From Chara braunii (taxonomy: Eukaryota > Streptophyta > Charophyceae > Charales > Characeae), in the NCBI GenBank assembly GCA_003427395.1, contig BFEA01000196.1, positions 877,951 through 923,002 on the forward strand: a stretch of DNA of 45,052 nucleotides, given 5' to 3'. This document shows, in pieces, positions 24,101 to 36,100 of this stretch. Within the stretch, counting starts at the first letter, position 1. Each line of letters starts with the position of its first letter. The notes under the pieces are model-generated. The model worked only from the letters and a program-made list of their open reading frames with translations, did no database searches and was not told where the DNA came from. Both the position numbers and the translations under genes were made by a program.

Positions 24101-27100
24101 CTGATCGAACAGGCATTTTGTCTGAGCAGCGACAATGGCTACCTCCCGTTTGATGGATCGCTGCTCACTGCCTTTTTCCGAGGTGTCAGCTTGAGATTGT
24201 GTCAGCTTGAGATTTCCTGGGCCTCTTGTCTCTGCCCTTCAAAGGCTTCCAGTTTTTTGGTACCATGTCTCTGATTTTGTCCTTGTGGGACTGTGTGTCA
24301 GTGCTGGATTCCATTTCATAACCTGAGGCTTCTCTTTCCCTCTTCTTCTCGTGGTAGCAGAAAGCACTGAACTCCGATAGCTCGCTCTGTTGTCTCAGGA
24401 TGTGGTATTGATTCTTCGAAGTGTGGATCCCTGCTACTATAGTCTTGTTGTTTCTGCCTGTCTTCTCTTGGTGTTTCATGCATGCCACGCGGATGTCGAA
24501 TTCTTTTTCTCTCTCGTTTTTGGCTCTTTCAAGATATTCTTGCAGCCACGAGGTGGGAGAGTCTCCCTTTCCTTTTGAGTTCTCCGCCTTCTCTTTTTTC
24601 GTGGGAGATATGTCCATTCCTTGCTGGGTTAGATCCTGGTCTGAATGATCCGGGCCCTTTGAGGAGGCCTGTGGGTTCTGGTTTTCAGAGGGTTTGCTAC
24701 CCTCTGCAGGCGTGCTGCCATTCCTTTTTTAATTCCCGCTGGGTTCGTCGTCGTTGGTCTTTTGGGGTGAGGCCTCTCTTGAGGGAGGGATCAGCCTGCG
24801 GGCTTCGTCCCTCAATGATCTGTTTGGCTGTGTCCAGGATGTTGTTGTAGTCCTCTGGATTGGAGAGAGGCAGTTGTTTGCTGTCTGATTGATTCCAGAT
24901 CCCACATCAAGTCGTCATGCTTCTTTTCTTCCTTGATCCGCGGGGAGTCTATCACCGGGTCCGAGTGGATTTTCCCTGGGATTCCGGTGATCCTCTTTGC
25001 CCCCACGTGGTGCCATTTGCTCTTTGAAGGAGGGAAGATGTCTGGCTCTTTGACCGATGGGGAGGTGTTAGTATAGGTCCAGACCCATTTGGGATCTGGG
25101 ATGTTATCGTCGAAGACCCAGCCGTCGTAGTCTGAGTTGTTGATGAACCAGATTCCTTTAGCTTCTTCCACCTCTACTAATGTTCTGCCTTAATTTTTTT
25201 CTGTTCAGTAGAGCACGGGCATTTGGGATCCGATCCCAGATGGCCCCTGGCTTTGTATCTAAAGCAGATTGGGGACGCTTTGGTTGAGACTGTTACCGCC
25301 GTGAGTTTGTCTCCAATGATACATTGCCACTCTTCTGGGAAGATCGGCGGGTCATCGGTGAGTACCTCCCAGATAGCTGTGACTGAATGACAATGGGGAG
25401 TCAAGAAATCGGGCTTGGGAAGGACCCACTTCAGTATCTTGTTGGCTGGATATTCCACTTCTAGGCGGTTTTTGATGAGGGGGTGTCCTCTAGCGGGGAT
25501 GTTGTCGAATTGTACCCAGAACTGTTCCCTCATCAATCGCTGCTTGTAGGAGGCAGCTGGCGAGATTTCGGCTCGCTGTGCTGTTTCGGCTTTCCGTCGT
25601 GACAGGGTGCAGACAGAGCCATGACAGTTCGAAGTCTCACATTTTTCCAGCAAATGTGTGGTTTGAGTGGCGTCTTTGAACACCACCATCATCATGGTTC
25701 TGCCCAAGCCGAGCAAGGAGAACTTGTCGGCATCAGTTTTTATGTTCTCCTGTTCCAGAATGGTTTTCACTATCCACTTCCTCTTTTCAACGGGTGAGAG
25801 TCTTGCTCCGGCGTTGGAGGAGAAAATGAGCGCATGCTTCTCGTAGGTCGTCTTCGTGTCGGCTTGTCTTTCGGATATGCCCACGCTGTTACTTCTTCAT
25901 CAGTATTGTCCTTGATGTTTCTGACTTTGATGTTGACTTTCTCTCCTCTGATTTGCGGGGCTTCCAAGAGGAAGCGCAGCGTCTCGTGGTCCACATTGGA
26001 GGCAATCTGGGAGGTCAGCTTTGAGGTGGCTGTTTTAGTCGCAGCTACCGCGCTAAAACCGCGCTGGTAGGTCTGAGCCATGTCTTTAACTGCAAAGTTG
26101 GACCTGCGCGAATCGGTTATACTTTCCTGGTTTCGGGTTGAGTGATCTTTGATGGACTCTATGCCTCGTTTCAGGTGCTCGTTGGGATCGTTGTGGAGAG
26201 TTTTTCTTTTTCNNNNNNNNNNNNNNNNNNNNNNNNNNNNNNNNNNNNNNNNNNNNNNNNNNNNNNNNNNNNNNNNNNNNNNNNNNNNNNNNNNNNNNNN
26301 NNNNNNNNNNNNNNNNNNNNNNNNNNNNNNNNNNNNNNNNNNNNNNNNNNNNNNNNNNNNNNNNNNNNNNNNNNNNNNNNNNNNNNNNNNNNNNNNNNNN
26401 NNNNNNNNNNNNNNNNNNNNNNNNNNNNNNNNNNNNNNNNNNNNNNNNNNNNNNNNNNNNNNNNNNNNNNNNNNNNNNNNNNNNNNNNNNNNNNNNNNNN
26501 NNNNNNNNNNNNNNNNNNNNNNNNNNNNNNNNNNNNNNNNNNNNNNNNNNNNNNNNNNNNNNNNNNNNNNNNNNNNNNNNNNNNNNNNNNNNNNNNNNNN
26601 NNNNNNNNNNNNNNNNNNNNNNNNNNNNNNNNNNNNNNNNNNNNNNNNNNNNNNNNNNNNNNNNNNNNNNNNNNNNNNNNNNNNNNNNNNNNNNNNNNNN
26701 NNNNNNNNNNNNNNNNNNNNNNNNNNNNNNNNNNNNNNNNNNNNNNNNNNNNNNNNNNNNNNNNNNNNNNNNNNNNNNNNNNNNNNNNNNNNNNNNNNNN
26801 NNNNNNNNNNNNNNNNNNNNNNNNNNNNNNNNNNNNNNNNNNNNNNNNNNNNNNNNNNNNNNNNNNNNNNNNNNNNNNNNNNNNNNNNNNNNNNNNNNNN
26901 NNNNNNNNNNNNNNNNNNNNNNNNNNNNNNNNNNNNNNNNNNNNNNNNNNNNNNNNNNNNNNNNNNNNNNNNNNNNNNNNNNNNNNNNNNNNNNNNNNNN
27001 NNNNNNNNNNNNNNNNNNNNNNNNNNNNNNNNNNNNNTGGGGCTGGTACGAGTTTGGAGGCGAGGAGCGGTGAGGGGAGGGGGAGGCGGGCGGGGGTTTA

Positions 27101-30100
27101 GGGGGAGTGGAATATAGGGTGTATCGCTATCTGAGTGATGGCTTCGCTGGCCACGTGTTTGGCGGGTAGGGATGGGTAGAAGTGGAGAGTGGCTTGGATC
27201 GTTGGGTAGAGATGGGTAGAAAAGATGGGGTGGGAGCGGGGAGGCGGGGGTACGGTAAGAGGAGGGAGTGGCGACGGGGTGTGGTATGGAGCCGGATGGA
27301 GCCGGTCACCAACTTAGGGTCTGTTCTTGGGCTGCTTGTAGGAGTTCCTTGGCGGGATCTCCTTGGCTCCAGTTCTGCTTGACGATTCGCCGGTATGCAC
27401 TCCAGCTGTGAGGCGATGGGGTGGTTTCCGTTGAAGGTGGGCCGGTTCAGGATTGGTAGCCGAAATGGGTGGGCCAACTGTTTCTCCGTGAAGGTCAAAC
27501 TGTTTCTCCGTGAAGGTAGATCCTTGTGATGGCGCGCTCCGCGCAGTCTTTGCAGGACGTCGGCTTACCTCTGGAGGAGGGTAGAGCCCTACCGATGGGG
27601 TCGTGCTGGGCGACGAGCGGCTGACCTTGGCGAAGTTGAGAGATGGTGAGCTTATCGCTTTGTTGACGTCTTGTGGTGGTGGGTTCCTTCTTCGTTCGAA
27701 CTCAAGGGTCAAGATCGAGATGAGTGACCGGCGGGTGGGCAGTCTCCAGTTCAAGTCCAACTGCTCCCTTCTCGCGGTGGTGGCGCGTGCACAGGGCATG
27801 CACGTTGACAGGTCTTCTCCCCTCGGGGCGATGGCGGGCGTTGTGTTCTACTTTGAAAGTTCAAAGTTGGGTGGGCGCGGTGCGCGGGCTGCTGGGCGGG
27901 AGAGTGGTTGGGGCGGGTTGCGGTTGGTGCTGGCCCGTAGAGTTGGCGCCTGTTCTCAAATTCCTCCACTGGCATTTTCGGATTTCGATACTTGGCGCCA
28001 TCCGGCACTCTGGCGCCCAGATGCAGACCTGTGATCTGTGATCCTCAGTTCAGTCCTGAGGCAGGCCGCACCTCGGCCCTCCGGACTGAGCCTGAGTACG
28101 GTACTTAAGTCTGGACTCGAGCCCCGTTGAGGCATTCAGGCTTTGTCCTCAGTGCTTGTGCTTCAGTGTGACTTGCCGCGACTTTGTGTTCGGAATCCAA
28201 GATTGCGACTTTGTGATTTTGAGACTTCGTCACTCCGTGTCTGCGTCCGTCGTGTCAAGTCGAGTCTGTGTCCGAGTCGAGTGAGTGTGTGTGTGTGCTC
28301 TCACTCTCTCCCTCTCTCTCTCTTTCCCGTGACCTCTCTGCTCTGCCTCGGTCTCGTCAGAAACTCAGTTAGGACAGTTGGTATAACGATTCATGTTATT
28401 AAGGAATCGGTTAATAGTAATGGATTAGAAAAGGGTTGGGGGGTGGGGAAAGTCGTTTTGTTTGGGAAGTTGTAGTGAACTGTAATTGCCAAAGTCTGTC
28501 AGTAAATGTTATGCTCTACTGAACGATGATGGTTTTGCTAGGATAGTCACTCTCACAAAGTATCATCTTGTGTGAGCACCTGGGAACTCTTGTGCATGCT
28601 CAGCACGCTCCTGGGCGCATTCAGCTATGTGAACGTTTATGACAGACGGAAAACTGGATGCACATACTGCTAGATCTCACCTCGGCGTGGTGAATCACAG
28701 CTCGGTCACTGTGGCTTGGATTATGCACTTTGGACTCGAAGACTGATTTGTGGGATGCAATGTTGCACTGTTTTTGCAGGTTCGGATTGTGCAAGGGAAA
28801 GAGCCGCACCAGTTCATCTCCCTGTTTAGGGGAAACATGATTGTTTTCAAGGTGAGGTTTGCCTCAAAAGTTTTGTTAGCGCAGGCTTGTGACAATCTTT
28901 GTGTGCAACGTGAATGCAGGAGTTGTAGAATTTTTTTCTCTGAAGTTCTTCACATGCTGCAGAATTTGCCTGTGTATGGCTCATATGACCCGTATGTCAT
29001 TTGTTTGGCCATCAGCTTAGGACTGGTCTGTTATATATGTTGTCTACGTTCACTCTGCTATCATCCATTTCGGCTCCTTGAACAGGTGGAAGAGCACGCC
29101 GAAGAACCTTTCTGAGATTCAATTGTAACCTTGGAGCTGGAAGTTCATGAGTCTACCATCCACCGTTTAGTACATTGGTTAACATTTAGCCCAGAGTCAC
29201 AACATGTGGGTGGACTTGTCAATGTCTGTCTCCAAGTCACAGTCCATCTCACACTGGTTAAGGGCCTATGTGGTGCCACACATGACATCATGGCAATGAG
29301 ACTCCGTGGAGGGAGAGCTTGTGCTTGATTTCTGGCTTAACTAACACAACTGGAACAACGTGGCAGGGTGTGCTGCCGATGCTCTGCACCCTCCCCCCTG
29401 TGGGGGTACTTCATTGTCCTACGGGTTTCCAGTTCAAGACAATTGGTTTCCTTTGCATCGTGTTTGTGTAGCGCTTAGACTCTGCACATTCCTTGACTGC
29501 TTTGGATGTTGCAGTGACACAGTCCTGTGTGTCGATGCCTTGTCATTGCTGCAGTGTTGCATGTCTGCTTTGTGTGGTAGCTGAGTGGTATGTCTCAAAT
29601 TGCACTCACAACCTGTGTGGATGGCGTGCAGTGCAACTGCTGTTTGATGTTCTTGTCCACTGCTGCGTTTTGTTTTCAAATCTTGTTTGCGTACGGAACG
29701 TAGACAAGACACACCTCTAGCCTTTTTCCAGATATCTGCAATTTTTTAACTGGCATCAGATCAGATGTGAAGCATCTGCTGAGCACAGTGCAAGGTCAGG
29801 AAATCAATACGCGAGCTACACGTGAGATTGATTCCGGACAATGAAGAGTCCGAAGGTGCAAAGTGAAGCTGTTTGTCAGCTTCTGGGGGGCGAGTTGCAT
29901 GATGGGAAACTGTCATGTGTGGTTCAGGGCTGGCGTTCTACGCTGACCCCTATCCTACATCATGATATCATGATATTTTTTTCTTGATGGTGATTCAAAC
30001 CTTCGTGTTATGTCCAGCAATGCTGGTTGGTTGAATCTCGTGTATCAAGCCAAAAGCAGAACTCGTTACACGAGCCATCTGAGCCGGTAACAACCAACAA

Positions 30101-33100
30101 TCACTGTGGTAGCTCATGTTATTTAATCTGGCGGTATAGTGATGTGCATGCCCCTCGTTGCAGTTTTCAGCTTAAGTGCACAAAGATGGCTTGGTTGTGA
30201 GTTACAGCAGTGAAGGAATTCCAACGGGTGTTGGAAATAAAAAGTATAATGGAGTGAGGCCGTTTTAGACAGTGTCAGGTTAATGATGTCAAGGGAAGTG
30301 TTTTGTTCTGTAATTTATTTTCATTTCTGGTGGCATCTGATTGAAACGGCATTTAGAGTTTAGTATCATACCTGTATCTGAGGTGACAGTGCATTGAATG
30401 AATGCAAGTCGTGGAGAGTTTGTGAAGATATGAATTTTGGTATGATGAAGAAAAGTTTTTTTCCCACAGAGAAGGGTTTGAGATGGAGTTTGGTTGATGC
30501 CTCAGCATTGCTTGAACAATCTGCTACATGTATGTTTCAAGCGAAGTTTGGCAACTTGGCATATAGCACAAAAGGAATTCGTCTGTTGCTCGTGCAGAAA
30601 GCAGTTTCTAACTTTCTGAAGTTTCTGTACCATTTTTCTTTTTTTCGAGTATGCCGGGGGAAGAAAGGTAATGGCTCTCTTTCCTCGTTCAGATTTTTTA
30701 GCTGGTGGCCTCCGGACGAGTCCGGTAGGCCTGTGAAAATTTCACGGAAGCTGCTTTGCGTTTGCTCAGCCCATGGTATTCTTTCTTTAGTGAAAAGCGA
30801 AAGAACAGTACGCCCATTGAGCTGGGCATGCAGCTGTTAGTTGCTTTGCGTTTGCTCAGCCCATGGTATCCTTTCTTTAGTAAAAAGTGAAAGAACAGTG
30901 CGCCCATTGAGCTGGGCATGCAGCTGTTTCTATACCAGTTTTCTGATGGTATGGTTTTACCAGATTCCTAGGTGCACTACGAGGCGTTAAGGGCAGTGGT
31001 TCGTACATTAGATAGACGTTTTTGCAGTGCTAATCCACTACTACATTCCATACATTGGCCGCGGGCCCCTTTCGTAGGTCGAAACGCGATGTCAGCCCCT
31101 GATGTATTTTATTGACGGCGCGCAGGCTCCAACTTCTTTGGAGTAGGTGACAAACAATTCTCCACAAGGCTGGGGCATTCACTAGTAGTTTAAGCCACCC
31201 TTTTGTGGTGGGTGATTTTTTCCTGAGAAAACTGTTTAATTTCTTGACCAACCAAAATGGCTGGAGGGATGCCAGCACATGGAACGGGAGGCCGCCCCAT
31301 TTATGGCTGCAAACTTCAGAATGGGGGTTGCTGCAAAGTGGTGGTTAGCGCCTTTTATTAGGTTCCTTTCTCTGAGTTGTTGAGGTAGAGTTTTACATTC
31401 AGCATGACTTCTTTCCATAGCACTGTTGGCATTCAGGCGAGAATGATTCTTTCCTGCAAGATCTCTGCAGCAGTTACCGCTACTGTACAATGGTCTTAAG
31501 ACCCTGGCCCAAAAAATGGCGCTCAGTCATAGGAGGGAGGGTAGGATCAAGGCTTGTAAATCCGGCCATCACATGTCTGTCATCCACTTGAGGTTCTCGG
31601 TATGATGCACACGTACAGCTTTCGCACTATGGGGCAATGTCATTCCTCCTCTTCTGATGCAGAGGTAGAATCCTGTACTGTGCAGAGGTTCTCTCTTCAT
31701 CTTTTTTGCAGCTGCTCCCTCTCATCACCATCTTATTTTTCCGCCACAAGGGTCAAGCTCAGTTGTTCTCTTGCCAATTGGTCATGTGCTGGGAGAGCGA
31801 GCCTTTATAAGGGCAATACCTGGGCACTATTTCACCGACTGATCAATTTCCCCGGCACTATTTCCCACTGACAGACTCGAGGCTGCAAGAAACTGAAGCG
31901 AGCTCGCTTGAAACCTGTCCCCTTTGTGGAGAGCTCGGTTTGTTGGGGCTCTCTCTTAGCTGCATACATCTTGATTGTGTCCGTGACTCAGGAAATTCAC
32001 AACCTCTCTCGAGCCTGGTCAGGAATTTGAATGCGGAGTGGAGCATTTTTTCATTTAGAGGCCTCACTAAGGCCGAAATTAGGTTCGGTCCTCTTTTGAC
32101 TGCCAAGCATGTTTCCACTTTGACTGCATGTTTCGCATAACTCGTCCCTTCTTGTATCGGAATCTGAGCTGTGACACTCGCAAAATAGACTTGCATCAGA
32201 TTGTAATGGATAGAATATACTGTATACTCTTTGAGTGATCCTCGAATGTGGTTTTCAAATACTCTTTGTAAAGTGGTTGCTTGACTATAGTGGCCAGATA
32301 CTCCCACACTTGCTATGCGAATATATGCCTGCTTATTTGGACTTCCAATTTCCTTGGCTGGCACAGGGTGGGTTGAGTAGTAGCTACAAAGAGCAAGTTG
32401 GTGGATCGAGTGGAGGAGCAAGTACAGCGTACTCGTCTGACACACTTGCTCTCTTCCAAGTAAGAGGCACGACTGCAGAGAGCACGCGCGTTGTTCAAGT
32501 AGATCCAGTAAGTACATCATCTCCAACATTTCCCTTTAGGTGTGGAAGCAATACATGTATAGCAGTAATTGTGCTTGCCTTCCTGATGTTAACGACAGAG
32601 CATTATATTGTTTTCAAGGGGCATAAGTTGCCCTCTGCCTCATAACAAAAAGAGCTTTCAAGGGATGTGCTTATTTTGTTTGATCTGGTCCCTTTTTGGT
32701 GGGGATTTGAATACATGCTGTCGAGTGAAATGGGGGAGGGGGCTTCCTGGACAAGGCGAGGGTCACACCCTCAGAGGCCACGTGTAATACTCCAACTGGC
32801 TGATAACGGGCTTGGCATGTGCTGACCTCCCAAACCGCAAGTGGAGTCTTTTTGACTGACATAATGTGGCATTTAAAAAAAAAAGAAACGAAAAAAAAAA
32901 ACAAAGGGGATTGATGTACAATCTTTTTTTTCTTCCTTCCCCCCCCTACCCCCCCCCACAGGCCCCTTCTATTCTGGGGGACTCCAGTCTGGTTGCTTAT
33001 CCCTGGCAAGCATATTTGTATTGGATTCGAACTTGGGTCTGGAAATACATATAAAGGTGTACCAACTGATCTATGCCCATTGGTAGGTGGTCGTCTCTTT

Positions 33101-36100
33101 CATGTATGCAAGGGTAAGGGTTTGGAAGTGCAGAGAGCATGCTTCTTCAAAGGGATGCTCAAGGCCATGCTCTCTGCTCTTTCTAGGTGGTCGGTTTTTT
33201 CATGTATGCAAGGGCAAGGGTTGTTTGAAAGTGCAGAGAGCATGCTCCTTCAAAGGGAGCTTAATGCCAGGTCCTCTGCTCTTCCGAACAACACTTGTGT
33301 AATGAACCCAATTTAACAAGATAATTTTGCTGCCTTTGCGAGACTTTTTGTCCTCGGCAAACACAGGCTCCCGCTGCAAGTCTTGTGCCTGCCCCAAGTG
33401 AATGGATGTCACCAGACAGTCACAGGGCACCAGTTGGTTACGGGGTCGAGCATTGCAGTGTGACCATGCCCTTGTGAGCCTTCTAGCCTCTTCCATGCAG
33501 TGACGTGTAAGCTGGCCTTTTGGCCAATCAGGACACAGCGAGTGACAGAGGCGATGGTGCGCAGTTTGCCGCGCTCAACTGTTTCGGTCTTAGGTCGGTA
33601 TCTGAATCGGGCCTGGGCGTACACACTTTGGCCCAGCGTGAAGCTACTGGGCACATGGTCGCCAGGCCCATGCAGCCTACCGGAGGCGAGCACTTCCCAT
33701 ATAAGAAAGTGCCTACCTCCAGGGCTTTCATTTGGGCACTTCGAGCAATCGCTGCATCGCTGCCATTCTGGGCGCTCACATGGTGCTGAGAGATGAGGGC
33801 CTGGGTGCACGAGGGCGCAGGTGCTGAGCGTAGTGCAGAGCCCAGCAGCCATAGACAGGCTGGGACTCAGGAAGTTCAGCGCGGTTGGTGGTGGTCTTCG
33901 GGTGGAAGACAAGGTGTGGGTGGTGAGCGGAGGGAGAGAGGGGATTTACCTACGGTAGTTCGTCGTGGATGTCTGCTGCCGAGGTCTTCCTGTTGCGCGG
34001 CCATTAGTGTAGGCTAGTGTAAAAGCTGTGTGATAGTGTAAAAGCTGTGTGATAGTAGTCTGGGCGCCGAGCGCCGATGAGGTGAAGAGACATTGGACAC
34101 ATTGTTGATGGTGGCAATATGAGGGCTGTCGTTGACAACTGAGTTCATTGCTATGGTCTCCTTTGGTGTGTGATTCAGTGCATTCTTCTTTCTGTACAGC
34201 TCATGACTCTCTGGCTTTGAATGTGATGTTGTAATTTGGAATTCTGTCATTTCGCTCTCGCTTATTTTCCTTGCACCTTACTTTCTAAGTTTCTAGGGGA
34301 GTCCACTATATGTGGGAAACTCGAATGGATAGAGTGAAATTCAATGAATTCAACTTCTAGATAGTAGATAGTACATTAAATTAATTAAACTAAATTTGAA
34401 ACTTTTTTGATTGCAATCCTCAGGAAACCAAAACAAATTTTCATTTGTCAGTGGGATCCTCGAAGACTTTACGTGGAGTTACTACTAATTAATAAAAAGA
34501 ACATAAATGACCAATGACTTAGAGATGAGCATTTACATGAGAAGCTCAACCGTATGATAACGAGTATATCTCGAGAGCAAAGAGAGACTACTACGTCAAG
34601 AAGAAGATCAAAAGCATGGCAGTATCTTAAGAATATTAAGTATTATTAACAATGAATACAATGCTCAGACTGCTTCTTCCTCTTCTTCCACCGGATCTCT
34701 TTTCATCGTCTCTATATATCTAGTGTCTTTTATCTCTCCACTCTACCATCACCGTTCTAGACACGTCTCTTGCCAAGTCAACATCTCTATAGCATGGGCC
34801 TACCCCAAGCTAGCGCAACGAAGCTGGAACTCAAAATGACAACATCCATCTTCTGCGGCAGCATGAAGCCTTCTTCCTGGAAATCACGACCACATTTCCT
34901 CCCTGAGGCTATGGTGACCTTCACACTCGTCCCCTGACCTCACGAGCACAAGTGACACACTTTCTGTAGCACAAGCACCAACAGAATGAAGTACTGGATG
35001 ATGAAGGCTGGCCAGACTGCTGACTTTCCTTGATCTATCATTTGAGTCCACAGGCCTTGGACATCTCAAATTGACCCTTGACCCTAGGCCTACTACGGCC
35101 TTTCTGTTGCCCTTCAGAGGCAGCAAAGCGACTTTTGGACACTGGAACTTTGACCTGGCCAGATGTTATGGCACGTATCCTCTTCACCAGAATAAAACAA
35201 ACACCTTGTCATTATCGCTGCATCTGGTCCGAAAGTTGCACCAAATACAGCTTATTGACCGGGCGTTCTGCTCGGATGAAGACGGTAGTCATGCCGGTAT
35301 GGATTTCATATTGTAGACTTTTATCAGTCTGTAGGATCAACTGTTGAACCCTGAACTTTGCTAGGTCAAAAGCTGCGACCCGTAGACTTTGCACCTCTGG
35401 TTCTACCCCATCCCTCGACTCTGTAGGGGTCTGCATACAAAAGGTGTTTGACTGAGAGATGTGGACTCTACCATATTCTTTACGACTAGTAGCCATTCTG
35501 ACAGACTCTGGGAATGTACAGGCCTGTTTCTCCTGCCCAGTCTGGTGCACGTTTCTTTGCTGTGCAAGGAATATGAGCGAGAGCGATGGAGAGAAATCCA
35601 AATTGCAAAGTCACGCTGTAGTCCAGATAGTCATGTACCAAGCAGAAAGCACAATACATCAGGCTGCCGTCCAAACAAGAGCAATACAGTGAACTCAGGT
35701 GTCAATGTTGACACTCTCGTCACACCAACATGGTATCCGATGTTGCTCTTCCAGAATGGAGCTCACCGCCCAGCCTAGTCTACTCAGCCTACCTGTCCTA
35801 TCTAAATTCGTGCAACAGGATCACTTCGAAGTGGAAAACCAATGTAGGTGAGGCCGTCTTTAATGTAGACTGCCATCACAGGTATGTCTCTCTCCTCTCC
35901 TCGTCACCCCGACTCCCCACAGCACATGTACCTTACCTGAAGACCACAGTCACCATCACCCGCCTTATGCCCCAGCAGCTCGGCCGTGGCTGCCATGCGT
36001 CCGCTGCCACCACAGCGCCCCTCTCACCTCTTAGCGCCCGCTTGCACCCTGGCCAGCTAGCACGCGTCGATACAGCAGTGTGGCCGCAATACCCGACTAG

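Larger units (their letters stand above)
21178..27945 (-). mobile_element. LINE (non-LTR retrotransposon), minus strand, in chromovirus 3' LTR
   Basis: About 6.8 kb including an 825-N gap. On the minus strand it begins near 27945 and ends in an interrupted A tail at 21192-21178 (A8CA7). It is flanked by a direct repeat GCGCCCGTTCT (21167-21177) / GCGCCTGTTCT (27946-27956), one mismatch, as expected of a target duplication. ORF1-like and ORF2-like sequences lie in L1-type order. The endonuclease and the RT catalytic YADD region were not found, so the copy cannot be autonomous. Confidence 0.9.
13674..28361 (+). mobile_element. Ty3/gypsy chromovirus, dead, interrupted by LINE and plastid DNA
   Basis: 5' LTR 13674-14228, PBS 14230-14241, gag/protease/RT/RNase H/integrase/chromodomain in the standard chromovirus order, purine tract and a 3' LTR split by a LINE. 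Flanked by a perfect 5-bp duplication AACTC (13669-13673 and 28362-28366). Without the LINE it would be about 7.9 kb. Coding frames are broken many times (frameshifts, stops, 71-bp triplication, rps3 insertion). The two LTRs differ mostly by C/T and A/G changes, as expected of methylated, ageing copies (inference). Confidence 0.92.
10270..28779 (+). other. Villin giant intron (18.5 kb) with nested transposons
   Basis: Between donor GTACTT at 10270 and acceptor TTTTTGCAG ending at 28779. It holds low-complexity and tandem repeats (11290-13475) and a chromovirus (13674-28361) that itself contains a plastid-like fragment and a LINE. 10270-11200 holds no recognised element; a minus-strand ORF (10251-10901) runs there without known similarity. 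28367-28779 is plain non-coding sequence. Exons on both sides join in phase 0, so all insertions should be spliced out. Confidence 0.85.
28852..32366 (+). other. Villin intron (3.5 kb)
   Basis: Between donor GTGAGG and acceptor GGCACAG. Contains a 90-bp tandem duplication (30751-30928) and a degenerate MITE (31034-31189). Elsewhere (28852-30750, 31190-32366) I see only non-coding sequence with short chance ORFs and no recognisable domain. A long minus-strand ORF (31858-32529) overlaps exon F and is treated as chance. Confidence 0.78.

Noticed and set aside
26142-27117. ~320-codon ORFs
   Set aside because: Consist almost entirely of the 825-N assembly gap.
31858-32529. 223-codon minus-strand ORF over villin exon F
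   Set aside because: Overlaps a well-supported exon on the other strand and has no recognisable domain; likely a chance frame.
33010-33080. Functional tRNA gene
   Set aside because: A- and B-box-like motifs are present but acceptor and D stems do not pair properly.
33409-33912. 167-codon minus-strand ORF as a gene
   Set aside because: Lies wholly within an R1 repeat copy and is not conserved as a frame in the other copies.
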